This document shows, piece by piece, positions 48,873 to 59,875 of a DNA stretch of 64,000 nucleotides. Every line of letters begins with the position of its first letter. Positions within the stretch are counted from its first letter, which is position 1. Origin of the DNA: Luzula sylvatica (taxonomy: Eukaryota; Streptophyta; Magnoliopsida; Poales; Juncaceae); the NCBI GenBank assembly GCA_946800325.1, contig OX326957.1, forward strand, positions 26,569,054-26,633,053. The letters are read 5' to 3'. A program made the translations under genes and the position numbers. The notes under the pieces were generated by a model, which was given only the letters and a program-made list of their open reading frames with translations, made no database searches and was not told the origin of the DNA.

Positions 48873-50290
48873 ATGGCGTCAGCCCTAAGAGCCGCCGCTT
48901 CAATCTTCACTCCAGTATACTGCGCCAGCTCCACCGAATCTTCGCCAATTCTTCCTTCGAAGCTTCATTTCAAGCGTTCTCACAATCCAGAGCCTTTACG
49001 GTTTTTCAGAGTATCTCCTTCCTCTCGAAGCTGGAGGCGGTTTACAGTTCTGCCATTTGCCACCTCTGAAGAGACCACTGAAGCTGAAGAAACTACTGAG
49101 GTAAATTTGGTAATTTGCACAATTAATCTTACTCGCTACTTGCGCATTTTCTAATATATATAATACTGAAATTTGAATTGCAGGAAGAATCTGAAACCGA
49201 AGTTCCTATTGAAAACGACCCAGAACCAGAAACAGAGAGTACGATTCCTACGACAGAAGAAAACCCTAATTCAGCCCTAATTTCAATCTTAGAAGCCTAC
49301 AAAGAGGCCTTAGCTACCAATGACAAAACAAAAATTTCGGAAATAGAAACCCTTCTTCTCTCAATCGAGCAAGAAAGGGCTTCTCTTTCTACAAAAATAG
49401 CTTCTTTAGAGCAAGAGGTAGCGACCGAGAGGGCTCGCATATTGAGAATCAGTGCGGATTTTGAAAATTTCAGAAAGAGGACAGAGAAAGAGAAATTCAA
49501 TTTGATGGATAATGCAAAGGGAGAGGTGATAGAGGGGCTGTTACCGGTAATAGATAATTTCGAGAGGGCTAAAACCCAAATTAAAGTAGAGACCGAGGGG
49601 GAGGTAAAAATTAATACGAGTTATCAGAGTATTTATAAGCAATTTGTCGAGATTTTGACGAATTTGGGCGTCAAAGATGTGGAGACTATTGGTACCAGCT
49701 TTGATCCAATGGTAAGTTTTCTTGTTTTAGTAAAATTTCGTATGTACCCCTACAAAACTCAAAATATCTTATATGCCCCTACAAAATGTGAAATATCATG
49801 AATACCCTTAAAAGCATGTCATTTCTTATATATTTAAAAACAAATGGCTCAATTAACCTTTGTTAATATTTTGAAATATATATGGAAAAGAGGGTCATAC
49901 ATGATATTTCTTATATTTTGTAGGCCTCATTTCGGAGGGGTAGACGTGGTATTTTGAGATTTTTCCAGGGGTAAATATGAAATTGCCCCTTCTATTAATT
50001 ATATTCTTTTTAACAATTCAGCCCAATGGTTTAGTTCATTTTAGGTCCTAACAATGCCTAAATTTTTTGTTTAGTTTCATGAGGCGATAATGCAAGAAGA
50101 ATCGACGGAATTCGAGGAGGGCATAATCGTCCAAGAATTCAGAAAAGGGTTCCAATTAGGAGATAGGTTATTACGTCCTGCAATGGTTAAGGTCTCTGCT
50201 GGTCCGGGCCCCGCAAAAAGTGACGATTCTACCCCTGAAGTAACTGAAGATGGTGTCCTTCCGCAAGATAATGTTGGCTCGAGCGATTAG
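48873..50290 (+). CDS. CGE1: Chloroplast GrpE nucleotide-exchange factor (CGE type)
   Basis: Three exons: 48873-49100, 49184-49711, 50075-50290; 323 residues, all junctions in phase 0. GrpE stimulates ADP release from DnaK-type Hsp70. Residues 1-60 or so are Ser/Arg-rich and poor in acidic residues, a typical plastid transit peptide. An acidic Glu-rich stretch follows (about 70-105), then the long GrpE coiled helix (about 108-180, including ADFENFRKR at 167-175), a four-helix segment, and the C-terminal beta domain with FDPMFHEAIMQ, EGIIVQEFRKGF and LGDRLLRPAMVKVS, which are hallmark GrpE segments. An in-frame ATG at 48762 exists, but the text between is leader-like (CT repeat), so the start at 48873 is preferred. 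The second intron carries a MITE relic. A mitochondrial location is less likely. The symbol is by family; orthology is not tested. Confidence 0.92.
49724..49990. mobile_element. Old relic of the GGCC MITE family in GrpE intron 2
   Basis: The left arm 'aaaatttcgtatgtacccct' and right arm 'aggggtaaatatgaaatt' are inverted and resemble the ends of the complete copies at 47410 and 52738, with internal 'gtgaaatatcatgaatacc' also shared. It is diverged and lacks a clean duplication. Confidence 0.7.
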
Positions 50291-51678
50291 AAGAGTTATT
50301 TTTGGGGTTGTTCTTTTTGCATTTACATGATTTTTTGAGGGTGTCTTTGTCATTTCAGATTTTTGTAGGGGGGTCAAGAGAAATGTGATGAACTTATCAT
50401 TTCATTGTTATTCTTTGAGGATTACTGGAAGATAAACTTTAGCGATAAACTTTAGCTTGTTTTTAAATGTAAACGAATTGTCCAGTTTTTATCGAACTTG
50501 AGAGGATTATATGCAATAAATGGTTTCACTGTCACTCTTGCTTAGAATTGCTCAGTCAAAACATTAAAAAAGAGTGCATAATTTTGTATCAACGTATCAT
50601 GAAAAATTACCACTGAATGCTCTTACAAACTGGAATAGCAATGTATCAATGTATCATGAAAAAAGAGTGCATAATTTCATCTGAACCCTCGCAAAATAGG
50701 AATTACCACTAATGCTCTTACAAACTGTAGTATCAATGTATCATGAATATCCTTACAAGACGAGAAATTTTGTACGTTTTTGCTTCGTCACATTTTACTC
50801 GTACAAAAATAAAAAGTAATTTAGGTATTATTGGAAAGAAAATGATTTCCTCCAAACAATTTTTTACACGCAGATCCGACAGTTTTTTTTTTTTTTCAAT
50901 GTATATATTTTAATTACAATGTAATTTTTGAGATACAATATATGGTTTAACTGTATCTCGTGAAATATTTTCTTATAGATGTATTTCTTGGGAAATATTT
51001 TATTGTGTTGTGTCTTTATATGTGTGATATTTTTTTGAAATACCTTCTGAAAATATTTCTTTTTAGACGTATGATATATATTTTTCTGTGTCTACAGTTT
51101 TTTAAATGTGGGATATACCTTTTTAACTACAATATATGTTTTTAGTTCTAATTTTTTTTACACGTGTGTATACATTTGCGAATAACAATATGTTTTTACA
51201 TAATCGTTATATATTTTGAATGAAGTGCATTTTTTTTAGAATATTTAGTATATATATTTTTAATAACAATATATATTTTTTAAGTATTAGTATATTTATT
51301 CAATATTATATATTTCTTGAATATACGATATCTTTTCATATAAATTTTTACTCCCATTAAACATACACCGTGAAGAAAATATAAAAAATATCGTGTGACG
51401 TATTCTGGTCGGTGGCGGGTAAATCCCGGTAACAAATAACAAATCATTATTAAAAATATCTACAAGGGCAATATTTCAATTTGTGGAGGGATATTGATGA
51501 TATTTTGAGATTTTGTAGGGGTATACACGAAATTGTTCACTAGTTCACTTCTTATTTTATTTGCAGTAAAATTCAAATGACGAGCATTGTAATTGTGTTG
51601 TTTATATTGTTCCTTCTTTTTAAGGCTGAAATCAATTACTCTCCCTTTCACACACTCTCTCTCTCTCTCTGAATCGCC
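50291..51678. other. Intergenic with MITE-derived fragments
   Basis: Contains pieces resembling the GGCC MITE family: about 50575-50790 (duplicated 'caatgtatcatgaa' phrases with 'ccttacaa') and about 51462-51542 ('attttgtaggggtata', 'cgaaattg'). The rest is AT-rich. The (CT)n just before 51679 is the leader of the next gene. Confidence 0.55.
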
Positions 51679-53889
51679 ATGGATGACCTCAAGAACCCTC
51701 TCTTGCCCCCTCAGCGTCCCAATCCCATCACTCGCATCTATAATTCGACTCCTCAAGTCGTCGTCAATGCCACGCGCTCGAAACCCGTTCCGAAAAAGAG
51801 CTCTCTTCGTCCCTGGATCAAGGTCGAGGCCGCCACCGGAGAATCCAGCTGCGTCTCCCTCGACAAGCTCACCGTCATGCGCCTTTGTGATCTGCCCGCA
51901 CGAGATCTCCGCCTTTTGGACCCGCTTTTCGTCTATCCGTCCACGATTCTGGGGCGGGAGAAAGCAATTGTCGTCAATTTGGAGAAGATCAGATGCATAA
52001 TAATGTGCGACGAAGTTTTGATCTCAGTTAATGAGTGGGATTTTGTCGGCGAGTTGCAAAGGAGGATCGGATCGAAAGCGGATGATTTGCCATTCGAATT
52101 TGTGGCTTTGGAGATCGCACTTGAGGCCACTTGCTCCTATCTCGATGCACAGGTAGTAATTGGTACCAGATAGAAAAACAGAAAAAACTCGATTGAACGA
52201 TTTTCATAGTTCTTAATCTGTTATCTGCATTTTGTTTATTTATTCATAAATTAAAAGTCTACTAGCAATTAAGATGTTAACTACAAAAATATTTTAATTT
52301 TAGAAATTATATGCAAAGAACTGCCTTTTCTTGTTTTTGTAGCTACGGATATTATTATTATCATTAGTAACAGGGGCAATTTCATGTGTAACCCAGCAAA
52401 GTCCCAAAAAATATCATGTATACTGTTATAAAATGAAAATTATCGTTGATACCCCTGAAAAAATATAAAATATCATGTATACCCATCATTTATCAATGAG
52501 AAAGAGTGCTGATTTTTCAGGGGTATATATGATAATTCTAATTTTTTTTTACGAAACTAACTTAGGCTGGCGAGCTAGAGGTAGAAGCATATCCTTTACT
52601 AGACGAGCTCACGTCAAAAATCAGCACGTTAAATTTGGAAAGAGCAAGACGCTTAAAGAGCAAACTTGTTGCTCTGACGAGACGAGTTCAAAAGGTACCG
52701 TCTTTATTAATTCCACAAATTAATATTAAATTATTAAGGCCAAATTTCATATGTATCCCGACAAAACCCCACAATTTCATGTATACCTCTGCAAAACGTG
52801 AAATATCATGACTACAAAATTAATATAATTTCATGGATACCCTTTTTGTTAGATTTCTGTTAACTATCCGTAAAGATTACCGCTTATTTGTGCTTTTTTT
52901 ATTTTTCCGACATAAATTTTATTCCTTATTTACATAGGGGTAAAATGTGAAAAGCAAAAATTAGCGGTAATCTTAACGGATAGTTAACATAAATCTAACA
53001 AAAAGGGTATTCATGAAATTATAATAATTTTGTAGGGGTATTCATATTGTTTCACGTTTTGCAGGGTATACGTGAAATTGTGGGACTTTATAGGGATACA
53101 TATGAAATTTGGCCAATTATTAATCATCGTCACAATTAATTTACTTAAGGTTAGAGACGAAATAGAGCAATTAATGGACGACGACGGTGACATGGCAGAA
53201 CTGTACCTAACCGAAAAGAAAGAAACGAATGAAAACTTTTACGCTTTGCACGGACTCAACTACACCGGAACCGAGACTTCGTACTCCGCGCCGACCACTC
53301 CAGTCGGTTCAACCCCTCGCGCGGCGTTGAAAAAGCTGGAGAAGACTTTCAGCAGCGGAAAGAGCTTCAGTAGACATGATAGTAGTGTCAGGAGTGTGGA
53401 AGACGAGAGAAAAAATATCGAACAACTCGAGATGCTTCTAGAAGCTTATTTCGTTGATATTGATAACACGCATAATAAATTAATGTCGGTACGTGTGTTA
53501 TTTCCTATTTTGTAGGGGTGTTTGTGAAATTGATCGTCTCGTTTTTACAGTTGAAGGAATATATAGACGACACGGAGGATTTCATCAACATCATGCTGGT
53601 AAACTGTTTTCTCAATTTATTTTATTTTGAGCAAATTAGTAAGTTTGATTTTGTTTAGGATAATGTGAGGAACCAATTGATACAATTCGAGCTGGTTCTG
53701 ACGACCGCGACGTTTGTGGTGGCGATGTTTGGTGTAGTTGCGGGTATTTTCGGCATGAATTTCCCGATTACGTTTTTTGACGTGCCGAATGCTTTCAATT
53801 GGGTGATTTTGATATCTGCATCGGTTGGGTTTTTTATATTTTTTGGGTTCCTTTGGTACTTCAAACATAGGCGTTTGATTCCTATTTAG
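51679..53889 (+). CDS. MRS2: MRS2/MGT-type magnesium transporter
   Basis: Five exons: 51679-52152, 52566-52694, 53150-53488, 53551-53598, 53659-53889; 406 residues, all in phase 0. MRS2 proteins are CorA-superfamily Mg2+ channels. Visible family segments are LPARDLRLLDPLFVYPS, REKAIVVNLEKIRCII, EVEAYPLLDELTSKIST, QLMDDDGDMAELYLTEKK, LLEAYFVDID and LKEYIDDTEDFINI. The first membrane helix (about 343-361) ends in the signature GMN (362-364), and a second helix follows (about 378-398) before a basic tail. The subfamily looks closest to Arabidopsis MRS2-1/MRS2-5, but the stretch between the IRCII and LPFEF segments is shorter than I remember for MRS2-1. Intron 1 holds a MITE fragment and intron 2 a complete MITE. 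It converges on the PLMT gene. Confidence 0.93.
52372..52545. mobile_element. GGCC-family MITE fragment in MRS2 intron 1
   Basis: 'ggcaatttcatgtgtaaccc', 'atatcatgtatac' and 'caggggtatatatgataatt' are inverted relatives of the arms of the complete copies. The element is shortened and has no clear duplication. It ends about 20 bases before exon 2 (52566). Confidence 0.65.
52738..53114. mobile_element. Palindromic Mutator-like MITE, GGCC family, complete copy 2 (MRS2 intron 2)
   Basis: A 377-bp element with the same GGCCAAATTTCATATG inverted ends as the copy at 47410 and the same palindromic body. Flanking AATTATTAA at 52729-52737 and 53115-53123 is an exact 9-bp target duplication. With its duplications it makes up 395 of the 455 bases of intron 2 and ends 26 bases before the exon 3 acceptor. 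Confidence 0.93.
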
Positions 53890-55245
53890 TTTCTCTTTCT
53901 CTTTCTCTCTCTTGTTGGTTTGTATGTAGCAACATTATGAATCTATGATACTAGATTGTAATAGTTCTATTAGAAAGGGAAATAATTGGAATTATCTATT
54001 TGGTTTTTCTTGGTTCTTTGTTCTTGATAGAGTTTTTTTTTTTTTTTTGTGTTTCTGATATTTTAGGGACTACGTTCTTTTTTCTAACTTGAAACATGAT
54101 ATAATTGATTTCTTTTATACTCGTGTTAACTCGAAAAATTTGGTTATGCCGTTTGGGTTTGAGATGCACTTGTTGCATGATAAATTATTTACACGTTTCT
54201 TCTCTTATCTATCCTTCAATTGGACCTTGCACATGGATCGCATCATCGTAGCACAATAAGTCGACGGGCTAAGGCAAGATATACCATGTTGTTAGTTTAT
54301 TGGCGAATCTTAAATGCGACTACGGGAGCGGGAGAAATTCCTAGAATTTCGAAAAACTAATATAGTGTTCTATTAATATATGGAGAATTTTCAAATAACC
54401 CCTTAACTTTTTTGAATTAAAAAAAAATCCTCACTTTTTGGATACTTCAAAATAACCCGTCCGAACAAGGTTTCATTTTCGTTTACTCCTTGATAGGAGT
54501 TAACCTTAACATTTCACGTGTTAAAAAAAAATTGGACCAAAATACCCCTATGTCATACATATTTAATTTTATTAAAAAAGTGTTTTATTAACTTAAAAAT
54601 CTCCATAAAAAATATATTTCTCAATTATCCATGAAAAAAATATATATATATATACTTATATATCGAATTATTGTTATTGTATCAGTATTATGTAAAATAA
54701 ACCGAACTATTACGAATAACTGAATCGACGAATTATTAGTGTATTCCGTTTTATTTGATATGATATTTGACCGACTATAGAAAGTTTAATTCGAATTATA
54801 CAATAACATATTAAATATCATATTATTGACGTATCACGAATGACTAATTATGTATAAGACATGTCATCATTTAAAAAAACGAGAAAATATAACCATACGG
54901 AAGCTTGAAACACATTCCCGTGTTTTAACCTTCCATACATGAATAAGTATTTTTTCTTGCAAGGCATTCCAGCAAAAAAAAAAAAAAAAAATTAAAATCA
55001 CGGGCTAGAACTAACAGAAGGTTATTTCCAGGAATATTCCTAAATATCAAAATGTCTTAACTGATACATCTTATCCAAATCATTTTTTTTAAATAAATAA
55101 ATGACATGTGAGGAAAAATACAAATATTTCATCACTCACACTTAATCATTTATGAGAGAATTATTTTTCAGTCATTTATTCCCTCTTATTAGAAGCAAAT
55201 CAAAATAACCTAACTAGGTATCGAAAATGAAAATTGAACGCAAGT
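53890..55245. other. Intergenic between convergent MRS2 and PLMT genes
   Basis: Holds the 3' regions of both genes, an isolated MITE arm at 54376-54560, an AT-rich segment and an A18 run near 54974-54991. No further gene is seen. Confidence 0.5.
54376..54560. mobile_element. Isolated arm of the CCCCCTAAC-type MITE family
   Basis: 'gagaattttcaaataacccc', 'ttaactttttt', 'gttaaccttaacatttc' and 'ggaccaaaataccccta' follow the order of the left arm of the element at 40966. No matching right arm is found within 600 bases, so it is a deletion remnant. Confidence 0.65.
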
Positions 55246-56075
55246 TCAAGAGATTGGCTTGGAGCGAGTTAAAGGGTCCTCTTTAAATTCAACAAAAATC
55301 ATGAAAATATAGCCGAAAATCCAAACAAGCACATATTTAAATGGCACCCAACATAGAAGAGAGAGTAGGCTCAAGACGCTTCCAGTGTATTGAGGATCCT
55401 TTATGTACCCAAAAGGAAATTCTGTGACCCACGGTACCGATTTGCCGAATCGGACCCCATAGTATGTACCAGTCTCGCCGAGTAATTGGTACACCCTGAA
55501 ATTGTACAATAATCATTTTAATTTCATGAAAAAAGAGTATTTAATTATCGATATGTACTAGTCTCGGTCCTCAGAGTTCTGTATTTCTCAATAAAATTAC
55601 TCCCAAATATTGACAAGATTTAATCTTTGTCAATTTGGTCCATAATAGGGCTAATTTGCAATCAGGTATTTAAGTTCTATTTCTTGTTTTGCAAATAGCA
55701 ATTAGGTCCTTAACTATCTACACATTTCATTGTACATAGAAATTGATGCTATGAAGTACAGTGATACCAATAAGTGAGAAGAAAATGCCAATTAATAAAG
55801 AAAGAACAGGTATAATTCAAATATGCTCACTTGAAATTGAGGAATTGGCCCGCACCAAAGAGGATGAAACAATACCAAGGCGGCCAAGAGAAGGTGGAAA
55901 CCGAGAGAAGAGAAAGGATCTGAATAGCTTTTAACGCATGAGAGACTTGGGCCATGCGATGACACGGATCGACGGCATTTCCGCACAGATCCGCCCATTT
56001 CTGAGGATAATTCCATAGAGTGTAGTAGAATGGAAAGGGAAGGATCAAACAAATGAACCTCACAAGCTCAATCAT
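55246..56075 (-). CDS. PLMT: Phosphatidyl-N-methylethanolamine N-methyltransferase (PLMT)
   Basis: Two exons on the minus strand: 56075-55831 (ATG at 56075) and 55495-55246, joined through a split Lys codon; 164 residues, the same length I recall for Arabidopsis PLMT. The enzyme adds the later methyl groups in phosphatidylcholine synthesis, using S-adenosylmethionine at ER-type membranes. Evidence: hydrophobic N-terminus with LPFPFYY, FSWPPWY and GQFLNFKVYQLLGETGTYYGVRFGK across the splice site, then the conserved PWVTEFPFG and DPQYTGS block and a C-terminal KEDP segment ending KPIS. Several membrane segments are apparent. The only intron (55496-55830) has a GTGAGC donor and a TTTCAG acceptor. 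No lesions. Confidence 0.93.
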
Positions 56076-57876
56076 GGTTATTTTGCTCTTTTACTGTTGT
56101 ATCACTAGGTGTTTGTTGAAATGCATCAGATGGAAGGAGGAGAACGAACTTCTATTTTGAGATCAGAAATTTATATCACGGCATATTTGCGCATATGACC
56201 CTATGGCGTTTTAAATTGCAAACTATCTGTCTTCTTAAAATAGGCACATACGAATCTCATCCAATCGCGTTATACCACGTCAAGAAAATACAAGGTCAAA
56301 AAATCATCATGTTTCTACGTGTTATAAAAACACGTTGTGTATATTTACGGAGCAATAACTAGCTAGTACAAAGAACAGATCTTTTTTCTTTTGAAAATTA
56401 AACCGACTGGCGACCCAAACCCAATCAGAACCCAAAAATTGAATGATCAAATCGAACCGAAAACATATTGAAAATTTAATAGCACGAACCGAAAATGTGA
56501 AATTTTTTTAGCATCATACATCAATAAAAATAATAATTAAATATTCTTCATTATAATAATCTCTCAATATTGTTCATAATAATATCATCATTTATCAATA
56601 AAGATTGAAAAAATATATATATTTTCATATTACGTAAACAAAAATGTTATCAAGAACCATAAACAAAAAAATGTTATCAAGAATCATAAAGCGATAATAA
56701 AAGCAAGAGGAGCTAACTCGTCGATTTTTTATATAAAAAAAATAGAGAAAACAAATATATAGCGATAATAGGTAATATACAAAAAGGGCCGTTTGGCATA
56801 TATTCAATCCTGAAAAGAGAAGTGTTGAAAAAAATTGTCATTTAACAACTGACTATTCAAACTTGATATTTGATTCATTAATCGTGTTTATTGAACGAGA
56901 TGAATACAATAACTTCCCGCCAGCCCTCTCATAAAACCCCAAATATTTGATTCATTAATCATGTTTAATCCGTCTATAAAAACACCCTTTTTTTTCTTCT
57001 CAAAATGAACAATTTAATGTCCTTAACATTTTTCTTTTAAGTTTTCAATAAGATTTATTTTCTCAATGAAATATATCTATTGGAAAATCAAAACAAAAAT
57101 TTACAATAATAATAGGTAGAGCTAACGACCAATATAATAATGGTCACTTTGAATGAGTGAACGTTATGAATGTACTTCAAATTAATATGTGTTCTTGGTG
57201 TTGCCCTCGGTAATTTTTATATAGATATTAAACATCACAACTAATGAGAAAAAACTATTTCTACTTGATGACCTTAAAATAAATGATACTAAGTTCATAT
57301 ATGAGTTTCATTTTCGTCCTACAATTTTCAAATTCAAGTACACCTTATAAAATTTGACAGTTTTCCTTTCTCTCTCATTTTTGAATTGATGGGCGAAAGC
57401 ATCTGCAATTCCTCTACTTTTTTGTTTTTCGGAAAATACAAAATCATAAATTAAGACATGACATGGTATATTTAATTATAAATTAAGACGATAAAGCACG
57501 TCCAAACAATAAATTATGGACACACAAGATAAATTAAGATGATAAATCGTCAAAAAAACATACAAAAAATATCAATTTTCACGTCATCAAGGACGACGAC
57601 GTTGATGCAGAATTACGGCCACAGGAGGGTCGTCACTACATCCATACATCTCCTCTCACGTTATTTGTTCATTCGTGCGGTTCTTTTTTGTATCTAGATC
57701 CTATGTTATTTTGCGATGGGTTTACATTTGTTCATCGATCGGGTCGTCGCTGAATATTTAATATTCTTGATTTGCATAACAATGTCGTTTTTTAATTATA
57801 TATATATATATATCAAGCATATTGATTTATTATATGATTAAATTCGCAGCGAAGCGCGAATAATTTTTCTAGTAAT
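56076..57876. other. Intergenic, AT-rich, no gene supported
   Basis: Includes the probable PLMT promoter next to 56075. 'aaccgac', 'gaaccgaaaa' phrases near 56400-56500 resemble the CGGTTCGGTT element at 59330, perhaps a relic. No ORF or RNA gene is recognised. Confidence 0.5.
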
Positions 57877-58064
57877 GGGAAATATTGGGGTATGTTCTGC
57901 ATTTCATGCAAAAATAAAAAAATCAAGACCCCGTGTGTGATGGAAATCACAACACAAGCTTAGTAAAACCAACCTAATGGCGGATTCGGCACTAGCTTAT
58001 CCCTTGTGTGAATCAACTCCACCTCCCATGGCGGATGCATATCTAAGTCTACATGTGCCGTATG
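57877..58064 (+). pseudogene. Duplicated 5' fragment of ASHR3, part 1
   Basis: Matches about 61801-61977, that is leader plus the start of exon 1 of the gene at 61892. Shared text includes 'ggaaatattggggt', 'cacaagcttagtaaaaccaa', the ATG-GCG-GAT-TCG start and 'aactccacctcccatggcgg'. Base changes and a shifted frame are visible. The match breaks at 58064 where a solo LTR begins and resumes at 59280. Confidence 0.92.
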
Positions 58065-58507
58065 TGATGAAAATCGATCCGACCCTGGGTACTGCGTAGT
58101 GAAAGTTAGGGCCCGGTCCGGTTCTCAAATCTCGAGATCATGCCACCTTTCCGAGGGCACAATCCATATAAGGATAGATGATTACCGGCGTGAAATTGAT
58201 CACACACGACGGGTTGATCACTTGCGTCTTTATCTCCGGTGTCACATTGGTGACTAGCCGTGTGTCCCGTACCACACGTCTCCCATCGTCTTGACACGTT
58301 TCTGGTTGTCTTCGTGTGTCTCACGCCCACACGCTTACACAACCTTTTACTCGTTTACTTCTCCGATTTGATCACAAACGAAGAGCCATAAAGCGCGAAC
58401 TCCTCTATCCGTATCCACCGAGAGTCGTAGTCTCTCGGTCGCAACACGTAACTGTCTAGACGGTACGTGTGTGAACGTGCTTGATCCGATTGAATTCTCT
58501 AAGGGAG

Positions 58508-58599
<92 letters not shown>

Positions 58600-59279
58600 G
58601 TGTTCACACTTATTCAACAATTGAACAAGTGTGTCTCTAATTTATGGACTGAATTAGATTCAAAATTCACTTATAGAGGAGAGAAAAATATCATATATAT
58701 ACTTCATAGGATAAGCACAGACCAAAAGGTATGTATAACTATTATACACCTTTTTGAAACGTAAAACTGCACGCACTCTTTTAGTATTATGTTGAAACGA
58801 AATTGTTAAATGGTTCCAACCAACTTCATACCTTCACGAAAGTTATAGATGATCTAATTATTTTTCCAACCCAATTTGGCCCAGCCCAATTGGAGTTCGG
58901 ATGTGAAAGTAATGACGGTTTTACTAATTGTATGTCAAACTGTCGCATTCTTTCGGTATTCTATTAAAACAAAAATTATAAATCGCTCAAATGAAATATA
59001 TTTCTTCATGAAAGTTCTATATAATCTTATTATCTAACCAACCCAAATTGAACCATTCAAATTGGAGTTGTTATCGGAATGTTATGTCAATCTTACTAAA
59101 ACTACTTAAACTGAATTTTATGATTTTTCTTCATAAAACCATTTCTTATCAATTTAACTATATATATCCAATATACATATGTGCATCTAATATACACATT
59201 ATTTATGCCCACGAACGCGTGCGTTCGTTTGTCCTTATACGTACCATTTTACCGTTAATCAAAAATTGTATTTCCTTAA
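58065..59279. mobile_element. Solo LTR, copy A, inserted in the ASHR3 fragment
   Basis: A 1215-bp element homologous to copy B (59876-60943) along its length, including 'gcccggtccggttc', 'gtgaaattgatcac', 'ggtgtcac', 'ttggtgactagcc' and the tail 'tgtatttcctt'. It starts TG. The end (AA here, CA in copy B) abuts GTGCG, whose counterpart before the element is GTATG; the uninterrupted gene has GTGCG at this point, so the two are a decayed 5-bp target duplication. No internal region or second LTR is present, so it is a solo LTR from recombination. Extra length comes from a CT/CA microsatellite. Confidence 0.85.
58512..58597. repeat. Compound (CT)n(CA)n microsatellite
   Basis: About 30 CT dinucleotides followed by about 12 CA dinucleotides, inside solo LTR A. 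Copy B has no such expansion at the equivalent place. The ORF across it (58471-58764) is an artefact of the repeat. Confidence 0.97.
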
Positions 59280-59329
59280 GTGCGAGCTTTCTTCCTCGAA
59301 TCCGACTCTGTTGGACCAAGTTGAATCGG
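59280..59329 (+). pseudogene. Duplicated 5' fragment of ASHR3, part 2
   Basis: 'gtgcgagctttcttcctcg' and 'aatccgactctgttggacca' up to 'gttgaatcgg' match 61977-62027 of the ASHR3 first exon. It continues part 1 exactly where the solo LTR interrupts it, and ends where a CGGTTCGG-rich element begins. Confidence 0.9.
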
Positions 59330-59684
59330 TTTATTCGGTTCGGTTTTAGAGTTCTGAAAATTACTTAAACCGAACTGACCGAATAACATCCCATTTTTCA
59401 TATCTTTTAATTTTTAATGTTGAAATACACAAAAATTAATATAATAATCTTATAAAAATAATATAATTATTTTTTATAATATGATTTCATATTTTTGATA
59501 AATAAAATTTAAAATTTCTTATTAATTTATTTTAATTTAAAATTGTAATGTTTCTTATTCGGTTCGGTTTTTAATCGGTTCAAAAGTTAGATGGTCCGGT
59601 TCGGTTTGAATTTAGTTCGATTCGATTCAAATCGGTTTGGTATTATTCGGTTCAGTTGGAATCGACCGACCGAATGCACCCCTA
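59330..59684. mobile_element. hAT-like relic with CGGTTCGGTT repeats
   Basis: GGTTCGGTT motifs near the left side and on the right between 59560 and 59660, with an AT-rich centre. The right end reads GCACCCCTA, the complement of the TAGGGGTG start seen in many plant hAT MITEs. The left terminus appears truncated against the ASHR3 fragment. Confidence 0.5.
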
Positions 59685-59875
59685 CTCCAATAGGCATATT
59701 TGTATCCAGATTTTATATTTGTAATTATATTTTTACGACACTCCACATGACATGTTTGTAATAATAAGATATTTTTTTAACAAGCGCACTAATAATAATT
59801 AGTATTTTTATAAAATAATATTTTGTCAACATCAAATAAAATAACATTGGAGAATTTTATTTTGTCATAAGAATT

